Positions 50,176-62,260 of a stretch of DNA of 64,000 nucleotides are shown one piece after another. This DNA is from Liquidambar formosana. Lineage: Eukaryota > Streptophyta > Magnoliopsida > Saxifragales > Altingiaceae. The position numbers were made by a program, and so were the translations under genes. Each line of letters starts with the position of its first letter. Position 1 is the stretch's first letter. A model generated the notes under the pieces. That model was not told where the DNA came from. It was given only the letters and a program-made list of their open reading frames with translations, and ran no database searches. The stretch is from assembly GCA_039720395.1 (NCBI GenBank), contig CM077832.1, positions 18,261,850 to 18,325,849 on the forward strand. The letters run 5' to 3'.

Positions 50176-51736
50176 ACTACGCTGGAAATTTGTTGAGTTA
50201 GGTTTTGGTTTGAATGCTAATAATCACATTCGGTTTTATTTAATTTTGTTCCTCTGAGAAATTAATTTTATGCAATCATATTTTATTTAAATTCTATATA
50301 TCTTTCCTAGAGTTTTTTTTATTCAAGTTTTTGGTTTTGTATTTTTTATTTTTACTGTGAGTATTTTCACTTACTTTTGATTTGATTAGTAGAGTTTCAT
50401 AAGCAATTTGCTAAAATACTTTTGTGTTTGAATGCTAAACCCTTTATTTTACGTGGTAAATCATCTAATTATATTTTTTCTTTTGATGAAAAATTGCTCT
50501 TGGAAATATCTGATGGGAATTGAAAAGCTACTTTTATATGCTTATTCTTTTTCTAATTTTTTCTTGCTGATAAAAAATCCCTTGTAAGAGGTATGTATTT
50601 TATTATTATTATTATTTTTAAATGCTCAATCTCTATGTTGTCTTTCCGATTTTTTCTTGGAGATTAAAATTTCCTTATCAAGACTACACTATTTATGGGT
50701 GATTTGAGAGGTGGGCCAGAGAACAAGGACCTTAGGTTTCTAAATATTCTTGATGAGGCATCTTGCCTTATTTTTTGATTTGTAATTTTTCCCATTTTTT
50801 GAATCCTAAGATTAGTTTTTGTGCTATGTTATCTTTGGTTGTTTCAATTAATGAGATGTTGAGCTCCAATGATGCTTTATGGAATGTCTTGCTACAAAGT
50901 GGGGATCCATAGATTCTTCAACTAAAAAAAAAAATTAAAAAAAAATACAAAGAAGTTCAAGAGAAGTAGTAGTAAAGTTTCATTTGGATGAAGTGGAATA
51001 ATATTCCATGATAGTAATGTGGTGTTAGAACTCTTATCTTTTTGAGCATGTACTTATTTTTTAAGTGATCCAAAATGTATTAAAATTTGTTGATGTGTAA
51101 GTCACATTATATAAACTACTAATTCATTAATAAATTTAGTTTATTCTTTTGCATATAATTTCTACGATACAATGGACTTGCTATATGGCTAACAATTCAA
51201 CCAAATTAAATTCTCTCTAGAGATTAAATATATACTTTTCCATTTATTTTGGTTCTAACTATTCTATTTTTTACTTCTTCATTGATATGTTTCTTATTGT
51301 AGATGTGTAGAAAATTGGTGGACAATGAATAAGTTATTTGTCAAGATTCTTGATTGTTATGTGTCATTATGTATTAGCATTTCTTTCCAGATCATTTGAT
51401 GTACACGGACTAAAACCTTCTATGGAGTAATAAATAATTTCTTAACATCTAAAATTTTCACATTTGATATGGATTAAATGTTAAAGAACAAATTGCCGCA
51501 TAACCTTCCTTAAGTAAATAAAGTTTATATTTAATCGATATAGACAATATTGAAGAGGTAATTACCACTACATGAGGGGCAATGCTACATGAAAAGAGTC
51601 AATCCCTATTCAAGCTAAAAAGATCTTGGGAAGCATCGATCTTTTATATGTTTATTTAGGAAAAATAATTGATGATCTTTAAATCATTTTATTGTTGACA
51701 AAAAATCCACGTGCAACGCACGTGTACAATAACTAG

Positions 51737-52573
51737 TTTTTACTAAATGTTTTATGTGAAATGATAAAAAATAGATTTTGGAAAAACTTTATTTTACAAA
51801 GTTTTTCAAAGTGATATTTATTTAGTGGACAACATTGTATTTCCCTAAAAACTTTTTGTATTTTTCATAAAACTTTGAATTACCATCTAGAATTTAGGAG
51901 TGCAAATAAAATTGAAGGGTGACAATAATCGTACCCTGTTATTTATTTAGACTAAGGTCGGGCCAAAAAATAAAAAATAAATCAAAGCTGAAGTTTGATA
52001 TCGGGTATGGAACATGTTTTGGCTTGTGTTCAACCACGAGCCGGCCTAATTTGACTCAACTTTTTGAACTGTTACGTAATTGGGTGCTATATTGGAACTT
52101 GGCCCACTACCAAATAGCAATGATAGAGCCAAATGCCAAAACTAATGCACTGATCGTGGTGTGGTACCTCATCATTTTGTCTTTTTCACTTTTTCCAAAA
52201 ACTACGATAGAAAAGCCGAATGTCGTTGGGCTTCACACCAAGGCATGGGAGTATGGATTCGAAGCTTGGGGTTCCAGTACCGTGTTGAGGTAATTCAAAT
52301 CATTGGATGGGATTTTTTATGTTTAAATTAAACGCTAAACGTCGGCATTAATGATTTGAATTACCGTGTTGAGGTAATTCAAATCATTGGATCATGGGAT
52401 TTTTTATGTTCAAATTAAAAGCTAAACGTTGTTATTAATGTCATTTTGATTATTTTAGTAATAATTTTCTTATTGTTTATTACAAATTGTCAAAAATCTC
52501 ATTCAATGGCTTGAATTAGTTTAACATAATATTGAATTTTTGAAATTCAACACTGAATCCATACTTGGGCATG
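51737..52573. other. Intergenic region with a tandem duplication
   Basis: A unit of about 85 bp beginning GTTGAGGTAATTCAAATCAT is repeated at about 52283 and 52368 with an inverted AATGATTTGAATTACC piece between. The ORF at 51919-52293 has no recognisable domain. Confidence 0.6.
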
Positions 52574-53039
52574 GGTGCATGTAGGGATGTGCACGGGTCA
52601 ATTTGGAGCGGTTTAAGGGACAAACTGTCAACCAACCCGCCGCCAAACCATTAGTCCTAAAAACCGGCGGATTAGTTGATTTCTTTTGCGGTTTCAAACA
52701 AACAGTTTGGGCGGATTGGACGGGTTGTACCATTTCATATCACATTGATAGAATCAAGTCTAATTAAAAAAATGATCTCTAACTTTATTAATAAACTGGA
52801 TATTATGCAATTAGAAGTAGAAATCCAAATGATATTTAATAAATTTTATAACTGATAAAAACCCATAAATGTATCTCCCCTTTGGGAAAATTTCTAATAA
52901 AACCAACATGTTTTCTCTTTTTGATCAATAAAATCCATAACTTCATACCAATTCTACAAAACCATACAAAATTATCTAATCCAATACAAGGAACAAATAT
53001 CTAAATAGAATTAACAAAGATGCAGGAGAACATAAAGAC

Positions 53040-53200
53040 AAAAGAACCACCAACAAGACAAATTAGGCAAAAATCTACTCCTCCAAGCCAAAAAAGCAAG
53101 ATGACATCCACAAAAAGGAGCCAAAAGAACCACCAACAAGACAAAATACACAAAAATCTTCTCCTTCAAGCCAAAAAAGCAAATGATGCCCCCAAAAAGG
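53040..53200. repeat. About 83-bp tandem duplication in the hAT 3' region
   Basis: AAAAGAACCACCAACAAGAC occurs at 53040 and 53123, each followed by AAAAATCT and TCCAAGCCAAAAAAGCAA-type sequence. It lies downstream of the transposase stop. Confidence 0.85.
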
Positions 53201-53446
53201 ATTATATTTTAAATAAACGAGGTCCAACAGTCTAGTTCCATAATAGCCTGGTTTCATTGCAAATCAAACTCCAACACGCTAGGAATTGATCAATCCTTAA
53301 TTAGAGTTAATCCAACAGTAGTAGTTGATCCAAAAATTCTAAAAAATAGAACATATTATTAATATTGTTATTGAAAAATACCTAAACTAAAAAATTATTA
53401 AAAATTCAACTTGCAATAAATTCAACACAAGACAAATGTTACCTGA

Positions 53447-55611
53447 CTAAATTTCTTCATAGTTTTCAACGTCATCCATAGCTTCTCTAAGATTGATTAG
53501 ATTTGGTGAATACCGTAACCAATTTTGTGCACAAACAAGAGCCTCCACCATCTTTGGAGTCAAATCACTCCTAAATGGATCGAGCACATGACCACTAGTA
53601 CTAAAAGCTGACTCGGAAGCTACTGTAGAAACTGGAACAGCCAAGACATCTCTTGCTATTTGAGAGAGAATCCAATATTTATGGCTATTAAGCTTCCACC
53701 AAACCAAAATATCAAAGCCAGAATTGTTTGGATCCTCACAATTCTCTGCCAAAAACCTTTCAACCTCTGACTTATTTTCTATACTATCTTCTTCTTCCAA
53801 GTGTTTTTTACATTGAAAGGCCCACAGTTTACTAGCATCTTCCTCATTTTCATCAACCTCCATTGCTTGAGAAGCTTGACTTGCACTAGATGTTGCAACA
53901 TTAGCACATCGGTCTTTCTTACATAGTGCTCATACAAGCGAATCAATTTGAACTTCACTCTTTTTGTTAGTTCTTCTGCCATGGTATTCTCATACACTTG
54001 AGCAAATGAAAATCTGACATATCTCAATTTATAACAAGGTTCTAGGACAACAGCTACATACAACAAGAAATTAATATTATCAAGATTTTCCCAATATTTG
54101 TCATATTTCCTTCTCATGAGATTTGCCATATCACCCAACACCCTATCCCCACTTTTACACAACGATATCAATTTAGATTGCATCGACATAAGTTCATGGA
54201 AAAATGCATTAGATGTCACATATAAAGAGCCAGAAAACTTTAAAGTCACATTGTAAAAAAGTTTCAAAAATCAAACAAAGACTCTAACATTGGCCCAATC
54301 ATCCATAGTAAGAGGCCCAATCCTCTTCCTCCCCTTCGCTCTCCCTCTTCCTTTCCCACCCTTATTCTCATCTTTATCTTCATCTTCATCTTCATCCTCC
54401 TTGAAAAATGAAAGGTATCGTGGGTCATCCTTTTCTAACCGCTCAAAGGCTTTTTCAAATTTCTCAGCAACCTCCAACATCATATAAGTGGAATTCCACC
54501 TAATTGGAACATCTAGGCATACTAAAATTTTACTAGGAATCTTCTCATGCTCCACACAATTCTTAAAAGTTTGAAACCGAGAAGGAGAAGACCTAACATA
54601 CCACACTGCATTTCGAATCTTAGCAATTGATTCATTTTGGTCTTTTAAACCCTCACACACAATGAGATTCACAATATGTGCACAACACCTCATATGAATA
54701 AATTCATGTTCCAAGATGGTAGAATTCCAATCTTTAGTTTTCCTTTTCAAATATCTAATAGCACCATCATTAGAGCTTGCATTATCAACAGTGATGGTGA
54801 AAATCTTATCAATCCCCCACTCTAGTAAGCACTTTTCAACATGCTTGCCAATTGTCTCACCCTTATGATTGAGAACTAGACAAATATTAAGAATTCTTTT
54901 TTGCAAGTTCCAATCAGCATCAATCCAATGAGCGGTGAGGCACATATAATTCAGATTTTGGATTGATGTCCAAGTGTCGGTGGTTGGACAAACACGTTGC
55001 TTCTTAAGGGCTTTCTTCAATTTTCCCTTCCTTTCATAAAAGAGTTTCATACAATCACGGGCAACAGTAGTACGACAAGGGAGAGTAAACCTAGGTTCCA
55101 GAACTGCACAAAAAGACCTAAAACCTTCCTTCTCTACGTGCCTAAAAGGTAACTCATCAACAAAAATCATCTTTGCTAGTGCATTTCTATATGCCTTGTC
55201 ACTATAATTCACTACTTTAAGAGCACCACTACCTGCACCATCATGTTCTTTCCCCTCCCCTACTTCTTTTTTAACAAAACAAAGAGTTTGTTGTTTTGGG
55301 TCAACAACCCTATAAGGATACTTCGTGCATTGACTTTTTAAATGAGCCCACATATTACTAGTTCCATCTATTTTTCCACGAGCACCATAATCTTTCCCAC
55401 AATAGTTATATGCAGCCCTAGGGTATTCAGGATCACCACCTTTAATGATACAGAAATGCCCCCAAATTTTAGACTTTTTTTTAGAATCTGGTGCCTTAGA
55501 AGGGTGTGGACGGGCTTTACCTTTGGTAGGGACTGGGACTTTTGGGGGTTTTCCATTAGCATCTTCACAGACAGTAGCACCACTTGGATTTCCCTCTTAG
55601 GTCTCCTCCAT
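53447..55611 (-). pseudogene. hAT transposase (zinc-finger BED / RICESLEEPER-like), disabled
   Basis: About 720 codons, the normal length for this family; it cuts and pastes the element by a DDE mechanism. From the ATG at 55609-55611 the fifth codon is TAA. A BED-like region follows (IWGHFCI, YCGKDY, AHLKSQC) in which the first Cys of the finger is Tyr. The hAT core then has D in CPTTDTW (about residue 212) and D in TVDNASSND (about 276). After DDWANVRVF an in-frame TGA occurs at 54271-54273. Near 53905 a frameshift precedes EVDENEEDASKLW. The C-terminal dimerisation domain is well kept, PVSTVASESAFSTSG with the likely catalytic E at about 666, then PKMVEALVCAQNWL. Two stops and one frameshift make it inactive. 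A poly(A) run just before the ATG may mark low-complexity 5' sequence. Confidence 0.93.
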
Positions 55612-56802
55612 GATCTATCGAAAAAAAAAAAAAAAAAAAAAAAAAGAAACACATACACAAAGAAAATTAGTACTCATCTAGGCATTAAAATGTAATTTAG
55701 AAAATATAAGACAAATTGATACTATTAATATTATTTCTCTTGAATGTATTGCAAAAAGAAGAAGAAAAAAAAATAAACAAACAAAAAAAGAAGAAGAACA
55801 GAACCAGAGAGAGAGAGTGAATGGAACCTACAAAAAAGGGGGACGAACCAGCAATGTAGTGCACTATGCAGTAGACAAGCAGTGAGAAGAGAAAGGAGCT
55901 GAAAAGACGATGAAGGTGTGAGGTGTTTCATCTATAAGTAATTTTGATTTTATTCTTCTATTTACCAACCATTTTTCCATATCTCAATGAGCCTATGAGA
56001 TGATCTGATCCTTAAATTTGCCAACTAGCTAGCAATAGCCACCAAGACATTGATTGTAACATTTATCTCCATAAGACTTAAGAGAATCTGTGACATTTCC
56101 TTGTACTTTTCCAAACAATCTAACCAACAGTCATTAAAACATTAAGAGTCATGCTGTATCTGAGAACTAGATCTATAGTGATCGATAGTGGAGATAATTA
56201 GAGGAGAAAGAGAGAACCAAGTATTCGTATTGAATATTGATGGTCTGTAGTGTAGAGAAAAAAGGAGGGGAAGAGAGAGAGAAAGGATCTTTAATTGGAC
56301 GTTACAGAGATAGAGAGAAAAGAGGAAGAGAGAGAAGGGAAAGAGAAGAATAAAGTAAAAGAGATAAGATCCTTAGCTAGTTATCTTACACTGGTGCTTT
56401 GTCCCATTCAGATTTTACATTTTTACCCTCGTTTAATGTTTTCGTCTTACATATTTGGTTTTATGAATCATTTTCTAGACATTAATTGTCATATCTATAT
56501 CTATATATATATATATATATTATATGGCGGGTTGGGTTGATTTATTAGCAGTTTGATAAAATTCAACCTGTCAACCAAACCAAACTACCAGATTTATTGT
56601 TCAATCCACCCAAACCAATCTGCTGATTCTCTCAAACTGCTTGGGTCGGTGCGAAATGGAGCGGATTGGTTCGATTTGCCAGATTGGGCGGTTTTTTGCA
56701 CATCCCTAGGTGCAGGGCCCGCATAGGTGTATAAAATGGTCTTAGTTTGGACAGTTGTTTGGCCATTTTTTATTTTCTCTATTTATTAACTTGATTGAAC
56801 AT

Positions 56803-56973
56803 GAGTAAGTCTTCTATGTAATTGTAACACGGCCAGGTAGTGTCATAAGCCAATCGGGGTCAAGTAAAGTGGAATTGTGGGATAAAAAAGTACACTAACA
56901 ATCCCACTTTGCTTGGTTATCATTGGCTTGTGACACTACCTGATCATATCACAATTACATAAAAGTTTTTCTC
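56803..56973. mobile_element. Foldback MITE, 171 bp, TSD GATTGAACAT
   Basis: The inverted arms share ATGTAATTGT, CAGGTAGTGTCA and AAGCCAAT and extend to GAG/CTC ends. The 10-bp direct repeat GATTGAACAT flanks both sides (56793-56802 and 56974-56983). The 9-10 bp TSD suggests Mutator-type. The arms cover most of the element. Confidence 0.85.
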
Positions 56974-57489
56974 GATTGAACATAGGTCAAAGGGTTTATA
57001 TTATTTTATATTCTATAAAGTGGGCCAACTTTGGGTCTGGCTGGGCCTTAAATCTCAAACCCAAACCCATATGTCTTAAGAGGGCCTGTATTGGTATCCA
57101 AGACTTACTTGCCACTGCCAACCCACTATGATTTTTTAAGATTTATGAAAAATATAAAATATTTTCATGAAAATTGATCGCATTTCCTTTCTAAAACATC
57201 ATTTTTAATAACTTTGTAAAAGAATGTTTTTCCAAAATTTATAATTTAAGTAGACCTTTTGACATTTACAGTATTTTTTTCTATAAAAATCCAAAAATTC
57301 TACTTGTAAACACCTAAATTTTGCCGGGCTGCCTCCGGACAAAATCGATTAACCCGTCAACAGTACAATTAGGTCGGACATGTTCCGCACCTAACTTCAT
57401 TCACCCTGTCCTACCCACTAGGACAAAGCCTCTCTTCAATTAGACCTCCAATTTCTGAGGCCCAAGAGCCAGGAACGGGCACGATACCC

Positions 57490-59085
57490 GAAAACCCCAA
57501 ATTGAACCCCTAAAATCAACACTAGGTGGTTCAATTTCCAACAATCTTTGATCCAACGGTCAATCCAACCGTAGGATCTTCAATTCAACATCCCTAGAGC
57601 GGTCTAGGACCATTTAATTGGGAATCAGAAGGCACAAGCCCTCCGATCCCCAATTTCCCCCAAATCGAACCCCTAAATCAGCACTAGGTGGTTCAATCTC
57701 CAACAATCTTTGATCCAACGGCCAATTAAACCATAGGATCTTCAATTCAACATGCCTAGAGTGGTCTAGGATCATTTGATTGGGAATCAAAAGGCACAAG
57801 CCCTCCAATCCCTAATTCCTCCCAAATCGAACCCCTAAATCGATACTAGGTGGTTCGATCTCCCACAATCTTTGATCCAACGGCCAATTCAACTGTAGGA
57901 TCTTCAATTCAACATCCCTAGAGCGGTCTAGGATCATTTGATTGGGGATCAAAAGGCACGAGCCCTCCGATCCCCAATTTCCCCCAAATCAAACCCCCAA
58001 ATCGGTACTAGGTGGTTCGATCTCCAATAATTTTTTATCCAACGGCCGATTCAACCGTAGGATCTTCAATTCAACATCCCTAGAGTGGTCTAGGATCATT
58101 TGATTGGGAATCACAAGGCACGAGCCCTCCGATCCCCAATTTCCCCCAAATCAAACCCCCAAATCGGTACTAGGTGGTTCGATCTCCAATAATCTTTGAT
58201 CCAACGGCCAATCCAACCATAGGATCTTCACTTCACCATCCCTAGAGCGGTCTAGGATCATTTGATTGGGAATCAAAAGACATGAGCCCTCCGATCCCCA
58301 ATTTCCCCCAAATCGAATCCCTAAATCGGTACTAGGTGGTTTGATCTCCAATAATATTTTATCCAACGGCCAATTAAACCGTAGGATCTTCAATTAGACA
58401 TCCCTAGAGTGGTCTAGGATCATTTAATTGGGAATCAGAAGGCACGAGCCCTCCGATCCCCAATTTCCCCCAAATTGAACCCTTGAATCGGTACTAGGTG
58501 GTTCAATCTCCAACAATCTTTGATACAACTGCCAATTCAACCGTAGGATCTTCAATTCAACATCCCTAGAGATGTCTAGGATCATTTGATTGGGAATCAC
58601 AAGGCACGAGCCCTCCGATCCCCAATTTCCCCCAAATTGAACCCCTAAATCGGTACTAGGTGGTTCAATCTCCAACAATCTTTGATCCAACGGCCAATTC
58701 AACCATAAGATCTTCAATTCAACATCCCTAGAGCGGTCTAGGATCATTTGATTGGGAATCAGAAGGCACGAGCCCTCCAATCCCTAAATTCCCCCAAATC
58801 AAACCCTTGATCCAACACTAGGTGGTTCAATTCCTAACAATCTTCGATCCGATGATTAATCCAACCATAGGATCTTCAATTCAACATCCCTAGAGCGATC
58901 TAGGACCATTTTATTGAGAATCAGAAGGCATAAGCCCTCCGATCCCCAAATCGCCCAGAACCGAACCCCTAATACAACTTTAGGTGGTTCAATTCCTCAC
59001 AATTTCTCATCCAATGGTCAAACCGACCGTTGGATCTTCAATTCAACCCCTCAAGATCAATATAGGACCATTTGATCGAAGATCG
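57490..59085. repeat. 162-bp tandem repeat, about ten units
   Basis: The phrase TAGGATCTTCAATTCAACAT recurs with starts at 57572, 57734, 57896, 58058, 58220, 58382, 58544, 58706, 58868 and 59030 (minor substitutions), exactly 162 bp apart each time. Each unit also contains AGGTGGTTC, TTTGATCCAACGG, TAGAGCGGTCTAGGA and AGCCCTCCGATCCC. The end units are more diverged than the middle ones. On the minus strand the unit is 54 codons and stays open across several units, giving a repeated peptide with motifs LLIPNQMILD and LLEIEPPSTDLG. Confidence 0.95.
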
Positions 59086-59705
59086 GGCCTCATTCAGCTC
59101 ACGATCAACAAAACCCTAATTGCAGAGCCTTACGAGCATCATGCTTGCATCCGAGCCATTCAATCCCACCCAAGAGAGTGCACACTCCACTCTTTGGTCC
59201 CAAACTAAGTTTGGGGACCCAAAGTTTCAATCCCCATTCAAGATCAACGGTCGGATTTCACCCGATCATCGATCGAATGCGATCATGCGATCGTACTGCC
59301 CCACAGTAGGGCGGAACACCACCCTAGGCCCACTATTGCGGCCCCACAGCTTCTAGAAGGGCACACTGCCCGAAAAACACAAGTTCCCATGTGTGATGAT
59401 GAGAAATCATCACAAATGTGGGATAAGTGTGCCTACGCCAGCCAAACCAGCGTGAAAAAATCTTGCTTTCGGCTCTGCAGATCCCTACAGGCTTCTGCAG
59501 CCGAAATCCAACTACCTAGATGGGACTGTTTTCCACGCTGGCCAGGCCAGCGTGGATGGGCAATTTGCCCTTTTGCCACTTTTGGACCATCTTGCCCTCA
59601 TCAAATGAGGTAATTCCTTTAGCAAACAATGCCTAAATACCCTCCACGTCCCATGTGACCAAAATACCCCTCCAAATGTCCATTTTACCCCTAAAAGTCC
59701 AAATT

Positions 59706-59716
59706 TCCCTATAAAT
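59706..59716 (+). promoter_or_regulatory. LTR promoter TATA box
   Basis: CTATAAATAGC lies downstream of the 162-bp array; it is the likely core promoter of the 57305-62734 LTR, setting U3 to the left. Confidence 0.5.
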
Positions 59717-61759
59717 AGCCCCCATTTCTATGTATTAAGGGCCAATTTCCAAACCTCTTAATCCTTAGCCTTATTCCATCTTTCCCACACTCAATTAGGA
59801 AGCTTTAATCCATTTCATCCTCACACTAGCCCATGCACTAATCATTCCATAAAAAAAAAAACCATCCTAAACACTAATCCATCCAATCCAAAATCCAATC
59901 CAATTCCACCCACCACAAGAAGAAATCTACCACACATCCTCTCAAGAAGCCTTTCACACATATTTGGGGCTGTTCTTGGAGGAAAAGCCAAGGCTTGAAC
60001 CATCCAAGTTTCATTTGGATAGCATAAAAGACACAAATTCTGCTGCAGTTTTACTACAGAAGGACTGTCAATTTCGTATCTGCTGAGTGACAACGTCACG
60101 TCTGCTGACTGGTAACTCCACTGTTACCCCACTTTCCTTCCCTATTTCACTCCACCACTTTCCAAGCACACTTGGAATCATCAAAGGAGCTTCTCAAAAG
60201 AGGATTTCAAGCACTCAAGCCTAACTTGGTCAAAGCTAAGGTGAAATCACCTACACAAGGTGAGCTTCCCTTTTAAAATTAATTCCTAAGCTTTCTTAGT
60301 TTAATTTCCTATTAAGCTTACCATTATTTCTTGCAGCCTTAATATGTGATTGTCGCCCTCCCTACCTTAGCCCAAGTACGTACATGGGTCTCCTAACACG
60401 TGTCGTGAAGGGATCAACTCTTGTATGGTGGGTTAAAGGCAGGGAGACCCTAAACCACCCAATGCTTGCAAACCATTCCAATAGGTTGCTAGCACCCATT
60501 TTCATTTCCTTTTATTGCATGAGAGTTTGCATATATGATGTGTGAAATGGAAATTTAAGCATGTCCAAAGATTGAGAGGATGTTTAAACAAAATCAAATT
60601 TGGCAAGGTTAGGTTCATGCGTACATGCATATTGTTTACACTAACCTCTTCTTGTTTCCACGGCTATGGCCCCTACACGCTCTTGATATGAGGCACAGTA
60701 TGCTTCTTTTTTTCTTTCTTTTACTTTCGAGGTTGAATCCTCTGAGTTGTGTGGTCGTTGCGACTCTTGCCCCTAAAAATTCTAATTATTTACCGCTTTA
60801 TTTACCGCTTTGTCTAGAGGCTATGGCTTTTCGCTACCCTCCGAGTTGTGGTCGTTGCGACCTTTTGCCCCAATACTTGAGCACTTTTCATTTTGTGGTC
60901 ACTTGACCCTTTTTATCTTATGTACATATACTTGTGTTTTTTCAAAGCAATAAACATCGCATTCATGAATTCCAAGCCTTGCCAAGGTTGATTATGCTTA
61001 TACACCTTTCGACATTTTCGATGTGCTTATCTTGAAATTTCATGCTATGTTGATATTTCAGTTCTATTCCTATGTGAACAAGATACAACTAATGCCTTGA
61101 GATAATCTATCATGTCATGGATAAAAGTTTACGGCATCAAATGCTTAAAAACTCATTCATAGCATAATAGCTTATCACCATCAAATGGACTTAATCGATT
61201 GACCCACCAGATTCCAATGAATCACCTTACCCCAAGTCCATAAACTCTTGCGTGTCCCTATGTCATGTAGTAAAATCTTAATCCTTGTGAGATTGGATGG
61301 GTTGCATTTTACTCAATTAATCCTAGTGCGCGCCATGATTTAAATTCCTCCTAATCATTTTTATGCTTCAAAAGCTCCAAGTACCTTTTCAAAGAATTTT
61401 TTAAAATTGAAAGTGATTCATTACATCTTAAATCCTTGCTGAAAGATCTATACTTGCATAAGACCATTGTCTCCAAATCATTCTTGACAACATTACCATC
61501 TTTACCAAATAAAGATTTTTGATTCATAAAGGACCACTTGCCAACAAGCAAGTTGTTGACATGCGTGTTGTTTTCAATTGACGAGTTCATTCCAAAATTA
61601 CTCGAACGAATTCTTTTCATTACAAAGGCGCATGCCTTCTTTTTAAAGACCATTATCTTAATCAAATCAATTTTACAAACACCATCATTCTATGCAAGAT
61701 CTCCTTCCAATTGAGATTGAGATTCATAAGGCTTCACTTTCGCTTTGTTTAAACCAAAA

Positions 61760-62260
61760 TTCCTTTTCACTTCAAAAGTGTTCTTTCCTCAACCAAATAC
61801 ATGTCTTCCTTCAAAAGGAACCCTTGTCTTCAAAAGACAATCTTTTCCCTTCAAAAGGGAACATCTTCTTCATTTCAACAGCTTTCAAAAAGCATCCTTT
61901 TTCTTTATCCATCCCTCGACTTCAAAAGTTTTGAGCTTTCTCCGGTTCCCAAAGAAGTTCGCACTTGATATTAATTCTTTAAAAATGGATTCACATCATT
62001 TCCATTTCCATCCTTTCATAAAGGATTGATTTTACTGCAGCAAGGTAGGGATGCTTTAGAGTTAATCAACTTGACCTAAGATACCTAAGAGAAGGAAAGC
62101 GAATTTGTGGTCCTTTCAAAACAATTTTCATTCACAACCTTAAGGCATGCTCTTTAAAAACCAACTCTTTCAAAAAGACTTTATTCCAGTGCCTTCAAGG
62201 ATCTCTTTTCAAAATAACAAATTCACCACCCTTCAAAAGGGTATTCTACATCAAATCATT
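61760..62260. repeat. Degenerate CTTCAAAAG repeat array
   Basis: At least ten copies of a CTTCAAAAG or TTTCAAAA core, spaced 20-60 bp (for example near 61778, 61817, 61829, 61850, 61885, 61921, 62195 and 62234). Some pair with a reverse-complement CTTTT-G word nearby, forming weak dyads. Confidence 0.6.

Larger units (their letters stand above)
49688..51736 (+). mobile_element. Non-autonomous Helitron, 2049 bp
   Basis: Starts TCTATACTACCTATAAAAAG after an A and ends with hairpin CCACGTGCAACGCACGTG, then TACAATAACTAG before a T. It shares its 5' end and 3' hairpin type with the 34963-35978 element. Inside are a 76-bp tandem duplication (49766-49917) and a long TA microsatellite (50115-50172). 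No Rep/helicase gene. Confidence 0.85.
52582..56708 (-). mobile_element. hAT transposon, 4127 bp, TSD GGTGCA[T/G]G
   Basis: The termini are TAGGGATGTGCA at both ends in inverted orientation, followed by CGG/GCGG-rich subterminal words. The flanks GGTGCATG (52574-52581) and GGTGCAGG (56709-56716) match at seven of eight positions, the hAT TSD length. It contains one transposase gene on the minus strand. The element is structurally complete but its gene is disabled. Confidence 0.9.

Noticed and set aside
55368..55931. ORFs near the hAT 5' end (poly-Phe and poly-Lys)
   Set aside because: Produced by the A/T homopolymer at 55619-55645 and an alternative frame of the transposase N-terminus.
57614..58780. 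Minus-strand repeat ORFs as a repetitive protein gene
   Set aside because: They arise because a 162-bp unit is divisible by three; no conserved start, promoter or full-length frame. Kept only as a finding.
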